Made by a program: the position numbers and the translations under genes. 41,295 nucleotides of DNA, from contig JALSNC010000135.1 of NCBI GenBank assembly GCA_026987195.1, forward strand, positions 1 through 41,295, given 5' to 3'. Positions 35,701-41,295 of this stretch are shown one piece after another (within the stretch, counting starts at the first letter, position 1; the number at the start of each line of letters is the position of its first letter). The notes under the pieces were generated by a model. The model ran no database searches. It was not told the DNA's origin and saw only the letters and a list, made by a program, of their open reading frames with translations. Source of the stretch: Desulfobulbaceae bacterium. GTDB lineage: Bacteria > Desulfobacterota > Desulfobulbia > Desulfobulbales > Desulfobulbaceae.

Positions 35701-36195
35701 TTCCTCGGTTTTGTGCCCGTGCTGTCCGGGGATGACAGCTCGACCATGACCCTTGACGGGGGGTACACCGTGGGGACCTACGTGGGCTATGACAACAACG
35801 CGCCCATGGTCCGCGGGACCACCCATATCACCGGTGCCACCGGGGCCCTGCCCGCCTGGTGCGATATTGCCGGCACTCTGCTGCAACGGGACCATGCCGG
35901 CGACCGGGTCGATCCGGTGGACCTGACATTCAATGGCCTGCGGCTCCGCTATCCCGATACCGGGGAGCTGTTCGTGGCCGTGGATCCTGACCAGGGCGGC
36001 CTGGTCCTGGCGGGACGCGGTGCCCGGCAGACCACGGTTCCGCCGTCGTCGCCCGTGGTCCTGACCTATGGCCGGGTGGTGGAAAACGGTGTCTTTGAGC
36101 CGGCCCGTTTTTTTCGTCCCTTCTGGCGCAATCTCCGGCAGGAACAGCAGCAGGCCGCGGCCCCTGCCGGCACGGCTGGAACCGATACCGACTGA
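32746..36195 (+). CDS. Class A penicillin-binding protein (PBP1A-like), unusually long
   Basis: This 1149-residue protein builds peptidoglycan. An N-terminal membrane anchor (YLVITSAFLAILALAGAGTALYY) precedes a GT51 glycosyltransferase domain with Glu92 in AAEDDQFFHHHG and the GGSTITQQTAKNLF motif. The transpeptidase domain has Ser495-x2-Lys498 (STFK), Ser552-Glu-Asn (SEN) and Lys974-Thr-Gly-Thr (KTGT). The SxN-to-KTG distance of about 420 residues is over twice what I expect for PBP1A relatives. It includes a charged helical stretch at about 580-760 (for example EQLEQKDLKKRERQELLFRR). No good ribosome-binding site precedes ATG 32746, and the leader is repeat-derived. It is the first gene of the plus-strand murein/envelope group. 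Confidence 0.88.
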   Translation: MLRFLKYLVITSAFLAILALAGAGTALYYMVVVNPGPEIEESNIEKILGRESPVFYRDGQEKIGVLFQGVHRQYLTYDQIPRDFVNAIVAAEDDQFFHHHGIDFPGIVRAMIANIRAGRVVQGGSTITQQTAKNLFKRESRSYRAKLKELLYALRLEYRYPKEKILEFYSNQFFVSGNGHGLGVAARYYFDKDPEDLTLVECAFIAGSVKRPNYYNPFTKRNRNRPEVVRKRARERVTYVLGKMLKNGMISQSRYQEAMTTDLVFRQGRMAFALNTVMDLVKDDLASPAIADALEEHGISNVSTSGVRIITSVDHDLQQSALYALRRDLSRLDVRLRGYERDQVQKEYAALTYSGDSELARRSFLFGTIAGIEADARQGPRIRVNLGDKRPVGIIDRQGLERLVTALARYRDQRWTRASEKDVSYLLQQLAEGDRVYVSVRELDADGTPSLDLERFPRVQGAALVVRQGAILAMAGGMENRYFNRAIDARRLMGSTFKPFLFAAALQLGWNTTDPLDNRRNVFVFMDRPYFPRPDHHSPFASVSMSWAGVTSENVAAVWLLYHLADQLTPPRLREVAARLDMAPRTTEDGEESYSRFKGRIRDRFGIVVNRDTLRQAAYDRAVQLLEADFLFEDRAGEYRELRDLPFGLHFDRFIDEISEQLEQKDLKKRERQELLFRRRLLRANFLALEPVQRAFFRMPLYFDQLRRHEEDLFSFFRSWHPPDRPPGAFFRDGQGRVVFTLARQPEDDWYPLDDRRLLDRLLQMDRDERQRFWGRVRLDGLLSVDAYGQVNAQMARELASLAGKKPYSMEVLAEVRDYRVMVGLQYLVRLARETGIGSRLEPVLSFPLGSNVVTLAEAVRMYETLVTGFRTDSRASAGNGEAAGGSSGNNGRHGLDIIDRIEAPGGRVVYSRQVAATRVFDPGTSAAIANVLQNVVEYGTGRLATSRVRLHSDDPQREKVLAGLDIAPPLLGKTGTANRFRNAAFLGFVPVLSGDDSSTMTLDGGYTVGTYVGYDNNAPMVRGTTHITGATGALPAWCDIAGTLLQRDHAGDRVDPVDLTFNGLRLRYPDTGELFVAVDPDQGGLVLAGRGARQTTVPPSSPVVLTYGRVVENGVFEPARFFRPFWRNLRQEQQQAAAPAGTAGTDTD

Positions 36196-36203
36196 GGCCC
36201 GAG

Positions 36204-36231
36204 CCCGTCGGAACACGGGAAATTCGTTTTT
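36204..36231 (+). terminator. Weak terminator-like hairpin after the PBP gene
   Basis: CCCGT at 36204-36208 pairs with ACGGG at 36215-36219, and five T residues follow at 36227-36231. The stem is only five base pairs, so this is a weak candidate. A 12-bp palindrome TTTCTGCAGAAA overlaps the T-run. Confidence 0.25.
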
Positions 36232-36244
36232 CTGCAGAAAGCGA

Positions 36245-36273
36245 TTGTCCGTGCCAGCGTTATTTGATATCCT
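36245..36273 (+). promoter_or_regulatory. Promoter candidate for the TPR lipoprotein gene
   Basis: TTGTCC at 36245-36250 and TATCCT at 36268-36273 are spaced 17 bases, in a locally AT-rich stretch about 117 bases before the next start codon. Each box matches four of six consensus positions, so the support is modest. Confidence 0.3.
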
Positions 36274-36389
36274 CGGGTAGTACGTATCTGTCCGGGGTCG
36301 GCAAGAAAGAAAATAAATGATTACAATCAGTTCTTTTGATGCCGGGCCACAGGTGGACAATTGATTCCGCAAGCCAGGAAGAATCCGCC

Positions 36390-38234
36390 ATGTCGAACCT
36401 ATCCAGTGTGAAGGCCGCTCCGCTGTTCTTTTCCGGCATTCTTTCCCTGATCCTGCTCTCCGGCTGCGTCACTGACCGGCACATGATCTCGCCCTATGAG
36501 GCCAGGGCCAGGCGGGAGGCCGCCATGCAGGAGCAGGCCGTCCGTCAGCCCCAGAGGCCGGTGACGCCCGGGCCTGCAGTCCGTGAACCGGCATCCATCG
36601 GCACCGGACAGCCCGAGGAGCCGGTGGCGGACAATGATGTGCTCATGCCGGCCCTGACCCTGATCAATGACCGGATCTTTGCCTACGAACAGAAGCTGAA
36701 CCAGTGGAAGAAGCTGAAAGACCGGGCCGCGGTCCTGAACCTGGACCAGGAACAGGTGGACCGGATCAATACCTGCCGCCAGGAACTGCAGGATATCCTG
36801 CTGGGCTACAATACCCTCCACCAGCGGCTGCTGCAGAAACGCTCCCTCAGCAGCGCCCAGCTCCTGGCCGGCACGGCCCTGCTTGACCTGGAGAAACGTG
36901 ATATCGCCTTCCTCGAAGGTGACTGTTCCGAATTGCTGGCCGGGGGCGGGGAGACACCGCAGTGGATTGAAGGCTCCAGGAGCAGCGCCGTGCGCAAGGC
37001 GGCGGACGAGATCCGCGATGCCGCGGACAAGGCGGACTACGAGCAGGTCATCAGCCTCTACGAAAAGATGCCGCTGGCACCGGGCGAGGAGGCACCCTAC
37101 GAGGCTACCTACCGCTACGGCATCGCCCTGATGAAGAGCCACCGGGAGGCCGATGCGCGCAAGGTCTTTTCCGATCTCCTGGCCGCGATCAGGAAAAAGG
37201 ATCAGGCCCAGAGGGAATTCCGCCTCATGCAGCTTCTGGGTGACCTGAACTTCGGCCTGGAGGTCTATGACGCGGCCCGCGACCGCTATGAGGAGATCAT
37301 GCGGATCTACAAGTCCCTGGGTGAGAAGAACGAGTGGGCCCGCCAGCAGCTCGCCGCTCTCAAGGTCAGCGACCAGCAGGGGGAAGAGGTCAAGGCCTAT
37401 GCCGCCCTGCTCAGGAGCTATCTTGCCTACAACCCGGACCGGGATGGTTTCAGGGTGGTGCAGCAGGCTGAGAAGTTCGTGGAGACCTATCCCTATTCGC
37501 CGGTCTCTTCCAGTGCCGATTACATCGTGGAGGAGTCGCGCAAGCGGGCCGAAAAGTGGTTCAGCGATCTGATGGCCCGGGTGGACAAGCTGGAGAAGGA
37601 GAAGAAATTCCAGGAGGCGCTGCTGCTCATTGAACGTATTCCGCGCGATATCCTGCCACTGGACAAGCAGGAGAAACTGAAGACCAGGACGGATGAGCTG
37701 ACCACGGCGGAATCCATTGCCATCGAGACCGAGCGGCTGGTCAGGGAGCAGACCCTGCAGGAGAACTGGAACAGTGCCATGACCCACCTGGAGGCCCGGG
37801 AATATGACAAGGCCATCGAGGGCTTCAGCAAGCTGCTGGGAACTTCGTATGAGGAGCGCGCACGGGCCCGGATCGACGAGGCGGCGCGTCTGGCGGCGCA
37901 GGAAGACCGGCAGCGGGCGGCCGAGCTCTTTGTCCGCGCCAACCGGACCCATGACCGGCAGAGCAGGATCAAGCTCCTGCTCGCCTCGCGCAGCCTGCTG
38001 CAGGGGATCCTTGTCAAGTATCCGCAATCGGACCTGATCGGCAAGGTGAAACGGAATCTCGGCCGAATCGAGGAGGAACTGCAAGCCATTGATCCGGCCC
38101 TGCTCTCCACCCCGGCAACGGTCGGCGGGACCATGCCCGCAACGGCCAGCGAACCGGCTGCTCCGTCCGGCAGCCCGTCCGGAGATTCTGTCGCGCCGGA
38201 GGCGGGAGTCACGCCCCAGGACGGGGTCAGGTGA
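36390..38234 (+). CDS. TPR-like outer-membrane lipoprotein, possible PBP partner
   Basis: This 614-residue protein has a lipobox LILLSGC with Cys26. A Pro-rich linker and long amphipathic helices follow, with recurrent TPR-like pairs (YEQVISLYEKMPLAPGEEA, READARKVFSDLLAAI, LEVYDAARDRYEEIMRIYKSL, REYDKAIEGFSKLLGTSYEE). The last 50 residues are an Ala/Pro/Ser tail. ATG 36390 has AGGAAGA eight bases upstream. I do not recognise a named family. An outer-membrane TPR lipoprotein directly after a PBP1A gene recalls LpoA, which activates PBP1A in Enterobacteria, but no LpoA-specific motif was identified. It could equally be a Tol-Pal or secretin-associated lipoprotein. Confidence 0.8.
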   Translation: MSNLSSVKAAPLFFSGILSLILLSGCVTDRHMISPYEARARREAAMQEQAVRQPQRPVTPGPAVREPASIGTGQPEEPVADNDVLMPALTLINDRIFAYEQKLNQWKKLKDRAAVLNLDQEQVDRINTCRQELQDILLGYNTLHQRLLQKRSLSSAQLLAGTALLDLEKRDIAFLEGDCSELLAGGGETPQWIEGSRSSAVRKAADEIRDAADKADYEQVISLYEKMPLAPGEEAPYEATYRYGIALMKSHREADARKVFSDLLAAIRKKDQAQREFRLMQLLGDLNFGLEVYDAARDRYEEIMRIYKSLGEKNEWARQQLAALKVSDQQGEEVKAYAALLRSYLAYNPDRDGFRVVQQAEKFVETYPYSPVSSSADYIVEESRKRAEKWFSDLMARVDKLEKEKKFQEALLLIERIPRDILPLDKQEKLKTRTDELTTAESIAIETERLVREQTLQENWNSAMTHLEAREYDKAIEGFSKLLGTSYEERARARIDEAARLAAQEDRQRAAELFVRANRTHDRQSRIKLLLASRSLLQGILVKYPQSDLIGKVKRNLGRIEEELQAIDPALLSTPATVGGTMPATASEPAAPSGSPSGDSVAPEAGVTPQDGVR

Positions 38235-38597
38235 CCTCCCGATTTATTGATTTCGAACTTGGAACCGGTCACAGGGGCTGCGGCCCTGTGATTGTATAAT
38301 CGCCGAACTGTACGTTGGCATAGGGGCCGCACGTTCGCACAGGTGCCTCAGGTTGCTATGGCGTAACCGTTCACCGCTATCGGTAACTGCTGTGAAATGC
38401 ATGAACTTTTGCGTCATAGCCGGCTATGCCGCCAGGGGGGGGCGGTGTGAAGGGCACGCGGAGCATGGCGCGGGTAATGGTTCGCCGCCATTGGCAACCA
38501 CCTGAAAAAGACCGATATTTTTACTGGCGCGGAACGCGTGCGGTGCCAGTGACGACGTACCGTAAAACCACAGGAAAGCTGAGAGGAGTAGGGGGCC
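38235..38597. other. Intergenic region with hairpins, before the coiled-coil gene
   Basis: No credible gene is seen. From left to right there is a hairpin at 38269-38291 (own entry), then a perfect -10-like TATAAT at 38295-38300 without a good -35. The motif GTAACCGTTCAC at 38363-38374 resembles the end of the 110-bp repeat family. A 14-bp palindrome CATAGCCGGCTATG, a run of eight G residues near 38435-38442 and a short ACTGGC/GCCAGT inverted repeat follow. A stretch at about 38322-38360 shares AGGGGCCGCA with the inner part of that family, but the match is too partial to call a third copy. Confidence 0.5.
38269..38291 (+). terminator. Hairpin, terminator-like, after the TPR lipoprotein gene
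   Basis: TCACAGGG at 38269-38276 pairs perfectly with CCCTGTGA at 38284-38291 around a seven-base GC-rich loop. It lies 35 bases after the stop codon. Only a short T-containing stretch follows (TTGTATAAT), so termination strength is uncertain. Confidence 0.45.
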
Positions 38598-39791
38598 ATG
38601 AACAAAAATCTGATTATTGCCATTCTGGCGGGATTTGTGATCCTTGCATCGATCTGGGGATCGGTGGGGAACAATAACTCCAGAATACTGAAGAAGGAAC
38701 TGAAGCAGGCCAAGGCCGAGATCGAGGCCCTGCAGGGACAGCAGACCGAGGTAAAGCAGCAGGAACAGGGCACTGCCGCCCGGCTGCAGAAACAGCTTGC
38801 CGCCAGCAGGGAGAAGATCGCCAAGGCGAGGAAGGAACTGGTCGAACTGCGCAAGGCCAACAAGGCCCTGGAGGCGCAGGTGACCGAACGGAACGAGAAA
38901 CTGCAGAAACTCGCCGCCAAGGTGACCGGCCTGGAAGAAAAGGTTGCCGGCCTGGAGCAGGCGCTTGCAGAGGAGAAGAAAAAGGCCGAGGCAGTGGCTG
39001 CCGGCAGCGAGAAGGCAGCCCGGACCGAAGGTGATGTGGCTTCCCTGCAGCAGCGCCTGAAGGAGAAGAATGTCCAGGTCGCCCTGATGCAGCAGAAGGT
39101 CAGGGAGATGGAAAAACTGGTCAATCCCCTGAAAAAAGAGCTGGCGGAGAAGGAAAAGCAGGTGGCCGAACTCGGCCAGCGGCTCAAGGAACGCGATGGC
39201 CAGCTTGCCACGCTGCAGCAGGCCCTGGAGGAGGCAAACAGGCGGGTTGAAGGATTTGTCACCCGGCTCGACGAGAAGAAAGCGCGCATTGCCGAGCTTG
39301 AGCAGCAGATGAAGACCATGCGGCAGGAGCTGGAAGAGAAAATCGCCGCCCTGCAGAAATCCATCACCGACAACAAGGCGGTCCGGGTGGCCCGGCAGGA
39401 TCTGGCCGCTGCCCGGGAGAAGCTTGCTGCCGCCGAGGCCAGGGTCAAGGAGCTCGAGAAGAAGCTTGCCGCCGCTGTCAAGGAGGCCGAGGTGGCCCGT
39501 CAGCCCAAGTCGATGCTGGAGCGTGACCTCGAGGCGGCCAGGGCCCAGATCGTCGGCCTGGAGAAGATCGTCGAGGAGAAGAACGCCGCCCTCGAGGAGG
39601 TCAGCAGCGAGCTCGACAGTGTCAGGATCAACATGAATGTGCTGCTCTCCAAGATCGCTGAACAGCAGGATACCTTGCAGGAGCTGCAGAATGAAAACCA
39701 GGAGCTGGTCAGGGAACTGGCAGCCAAGAACGACCTGCTCGCCGAACTGCAGGAGCAGTCGCAGGCCGCTGCGGGCAGTGACAGGAACTGA
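38598..39791 (+). CDS. Membrane-anchored coiled-coil protein
   Basis: This 397-residue protein has one N-terminal hydrophobic helix (LIIAILAGFVILASIWGSV) and then an almost unbroken coiled coil over residues 27-390, rich in Glu, Lys, Gln and Leu. Examples are EVKQQEQGTAARLQKQLAA and EELEQQMKTMRQELEEKI-type heptads. No catalytic domain is visible. It probably reaches into the periplasm as a structural or tether protein. ATG 38598 has AGGAG about nine bases upstream. It follows the murein genes, which fits an envelope spacer role, but low-complexity coiled coils cannot be assigned by sequence alone. Confidence 0.82.
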   Translation: MNKNLIIAILAGFVILASIWGSVGNNNSRILKKELKQAKAEIEALQGQQTEVKQQEQGTAARLQKQLAASREKIAKARKELVELRKANKALEAQVTERNEKLQKLAAKVTGLEEKVAGLEQALAEEKKKAEAVAAGSEKAARTEGDVASLQQRLKEKNVQVALMQQKVREMEKLVNPLKKELAEKEKQVAELGQRLKERDGQLATLQQALEEANRRVEGFVTRLDEKKARIAELEQQMKTMRQELEEKIAALQKSITDNKAVRVARQDLAAAREKLAAAEARVKELEKKLAAAVKEAEVARQPKSMLERDLEAARAQIVGLEKIVEEKNAALEEVSSELDSVRINMNVLLSKIAEQQDTLQELQNENQELVRELAAKNDLLAELQEQSQAAAGSDRN

Positions 39792-39830
39792 TCACGAGGT
39801 TTCGAGCCCGGCCCCAGGGCAGGCCGCCAA

Positions 39831-39940
39831 CCGGGCATGGGTCCGGGCGCCGCAGGACCCTGCAGGCGCGTCTGACCACTGCAGCCTACCTGAGCGGGCA
39901 GGCACGACCGTGGAAAGATGCGGTCCCTGTAAGCGCTTAC
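39831..39940 (-). repeat. 110-bp palindromic repeat element, copy B
   Basis: Read on the minus strand it begins with the perfect 12-bp palindrome GTAAGCGCTTAC. It runs through ACGGTCGTGCCTGCCCGC, as in copy A at 5907-6016, with 79 of 97 aligned bases the same by eye. Similarity fades in the last ten or so bases near 39831-39840, so that end is approximate. It fills most of the 189-bp gap between the coiled-coil gene and the alcohol dehydrogenase gene. Confidence 0.75.
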
Positions 39941-39980
39941 GAATGAACAGGAGGGCCGCGCCAATGACCGGCAGGACGAC

Positions 39981-41021
39981 GTGCCCGCCAAGATGAAGGC
40001 GCAGGTGCTGCGCTCCCTGGCTGATCTGGCGGAACATACGGAACCGCTGGATTTCTGCGACGTCGAGATCCCGACACCCGGACCCGGTGATGTCCTGATC
40101 CGGGTGTCGGCCTGCGGCGTCTGCCACACCGAACTGGACGAGATCGAGGGCCGCACCCCGCCGCCGCGTCTGCCGGTCATTCCCGGCCACCAGGTGGTCG
40201 GCAGGGTGGAGAAGGCCGGGCAGTGGGTGACCAGTCTGCGGCCGGGAGACCGGGTGGGGGTGGCCTGGATCTTCTCCGCCTGCGGCGCCTGCCGGTTCTG
40301 CCTGGGAGGGCTGGAGAATCTCTGCCCGCAGTTCAGGGCCACCGGCCGCGATGCCGACGGCGGCTATGCCGAGTACATGGTGGTCGGTGAAGCCTTTGCC
40401 CACCCCATCCCTGACAGTCTCGGCGATATCCAGGCAGCGCCGCTGCTCTGTGCCGGTGCCATCGGTTATCGCTCCCTGCACCTCACCGGAATCGAAAACG
40501 GTGAGCCCCTTGGCCTGACCGGTTTCGGGGGCTCCGGCCACCTGGTCCTCAAGATGGTCCGCCATCGCTTTCCTGATTCCCCTGTCTATGTGTTTGCCCG
40601 CAGCCCTGTGCAGCGCGCCTTTGCCCAGGAGCTCGGCGCCGCCTGGGCCGGCGACACCGAAGATACCCCGCCAACACCCCTGCAGGCCATCATCGATACC
40701 ACTCCGGCCTGGAAGCCGGTCCTGGCCGCCATGGAACACCTGGCGCCGGCCGGCCGTCTTGTTATCAATGCCATCCGCAAGGAATCCCGGGACCGGGATG
40801 TCCTCCTCCAGCTCGACTATCCCCGCCATCTCTGGCTGGAAAAAGAGATAAAGTCCGTAGCCAATGTCTGCCGTTCCGATGTTCGTGAATTTCTCAGTAT
40901 CGCGGCAGACATCAATATCAGTCCTGAAGTGGAAACCTATCCCCTGGCCGATGCCAATCGTGCGCTCATGGAGTTGAAGGCCGGCCATTTCCGTGGCGCA
41001 AAGGTCCTGGTGATGGAATGA
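39981..41021 (+). CDS. Zinc-dependent alcohol dehydrogenase
   Basis: This 346-residue protein is of the medium-chain, AdhA-like zinc type. The catalytic zinc site has Cys in CGVCHTELD and His in GHQVVG. The structural zinc site is CGACRFCLGGLENLC, with four Cys at the usual spacing. The cofactor motif is GFGGSGH. It oxidises alcohols or reduces aldehydes with NAD(P)H in the cytosol; the preferred substrate cannot be read. GTG 39981 has AGGA four bases upstream; ATG 39993 (MKAQVL) starts the conserved fold and is an equal choice. It stands alone between the repeat copy and the AT-rich end region. Confidence 0.88.
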   Translation: MPAKMKAQVLRSLADLAEHTEPLDFCDVEIPTPGPGDVLIRVSACGVCHTELDEIEGRTPPPRLPVIPGHQVVGRVEKAGQWVTSLRPGDRVGVAWIFSACGACRFCLGGLENLCPQFRATGRDADGGYAEYMVVGEAFAHPIPDSLGDIQAAPLLCAGAIGYRSLHLTGIENGEPLGLTGFGGSGHLVLKMVRHRFPDSPVYVFARSPVQRAFAQELGAAWAGDTEDTPPTPLQAIIDTTPAWKPVLAAMEHLAPAGRLVINAIRKESRDRDVLLQLDYPRHLWLEKEIKSVANVCRSDVREFLSIAADINISPEVETYPLADANRALMELKAGHFRGAKVLVME

Positions 41022-41197
41022 TGAATTCCATAAAATACTGCTTGATATCTCGATAGGTGGAAAAAATTGAGATCAAGATGATAAATGGAAAATTTATTGG
41101 TGTTTTTTCCGTCTTGGTCCGATTAATATTCTGATATATGGAAATCAAGGGCATCTATAAGGTCCAATATGACGGAAAAAGTACATATATCAACAAT
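41022..41197. other. AT-rich gene-free stretch with inverted repeats
   Basis: Base composition falls sharply from the GC-rich neighbouring genes. TTTTTCCGTC at 41104-41113 is the exact inverse of GACGGAAAAA at 41171-41180. CTTGAT/ATCAAG arms lie near 41041 and 41071. No credible gene is present; a 62-codon minus-strand frame is open mainly because of the base bias. Confidence 0.55.
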
Positions 41198-41295
41198 GAT
41201 AGGTCGGACCGCTACGCGCTCCGACCTATCGTCCGCCGGATGAGCTGCGCTCCATTGGGCCCGACAGCCGGAGCGCATACGCGCTCCGCCTATCA
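41198..41295. repeat. REP-like hairpin elements at the window end
   Basis: GATAGGTCGGA at 41198-41208 pairs exactly with TCCGACCTATC at 41220-41230. With one mismatch the stem extends to 15 base pairs around a TAC loop. The right arm recurs as TACGCGCTCCGCCTATC near 41278-41294, next to GGAGCGC, which gives a second hairpin. The pattern of paired GC-rich hairpins between genes is that of REP-type repeats. The element probably continues past the window. Confidence 0.6.

Noticed and set aside
38426-38677. 83-codon plus-strand frame before the coiled-coil gene
   Set aside because: It overlaps the start of the coiled-coil gene, begins in a G-run and has no ribosome-binding site or family resemblance.
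40966-41154. 62-codon minus-strand frame in the AT-rich end region
   Set aside because: Ile/Phe/Thr-rich low-complexity translation expected from AT-rich DNA; no ribosome-binding site was recognised.

Overview
The window is about 41 kb of GC-rich, tightly packed Gram-negative DNA. It carries TolC-type and RND export genes, lipoproteins and LysM/SLT murein enzymes, so the cell has an outer membrane. The mix of a PUFA/enediyne-style synthase end, B12-type radical SAM enzyme, tandem type III CoA-transferases and YhbY/TraB-type housekeeping genes suggests an anaerobic Desulfobacterota-like bacterium (old Deltaproteobacteria). That placement is inference; no rRNA or other marker is present. No tRNA, CRISPR array or transposase gene was seen.

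Region 1 (1-23,104, all + strand) looks like one long operon, with most gaps under 80 bp and several overlapping start/stop codons. It begins inside an iterative type I polyketide/PUFA-like synthase (ACP, dehydratase, phosphopantetheinyl transferase). It continues with a free ACP, an AlkP-superfamily phosphodiesterase-like enzyme, an alpha/beta hydrolase, two paralogous SDR reductases and two overlapping type III CoA-transferases. Next come a beta-propeller/methyltransferase fusion, an exported PHB-depolymerase-like esterase, three more methyltransferases and a B12-binding-type radical SAM enzyme. The operon ends with a TPR-PilZ protein, a PqqD-like/inactive-M50/HlyD fusion, a TolC-family channel and a small sulfotransferase. 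I read this as a biosynthesis-plus-export system for an unidentified, heavily methylated, possibly sulfated acyl/polyketide product, perhaps tuned by c-di-GMP. A 17-bp perfect hairpin ends it.

Region 2 (23,182-31,836, - strand) is cell-envelope housekeeping. It runs, in transcription order, from a MltD-like lytic transglycosylase through an RND pump (adaptor and permease), a TraB-family membrane protein and a YhbY-type RNA-binding protein to an exported DUF2202 ferritin-like protein.

Region 3 (31,837-32,745) is a 909-bp divergent intergenic region. It holds two diverged inverted copies of a roughly 190-245 bp repeat, each ending in a CCTGNNN heptad array, one directly upstream of each divergent murein gene.

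Region 4 (32,746-41,021, + strand) holds a very long class A PBP, a TPR-like lipoprotein (possibly an LpoA-like PBP partner), a membrane-anchored coiled-coil protein and a zinc alcohol dehydrogenase. The window ends in an AT-rich stretch and REP-like hairpins. A separate ~110-bp palindromic repeat family has one copy between the two SDR genes and an inverted copy before the alcohol dehydrogenase.
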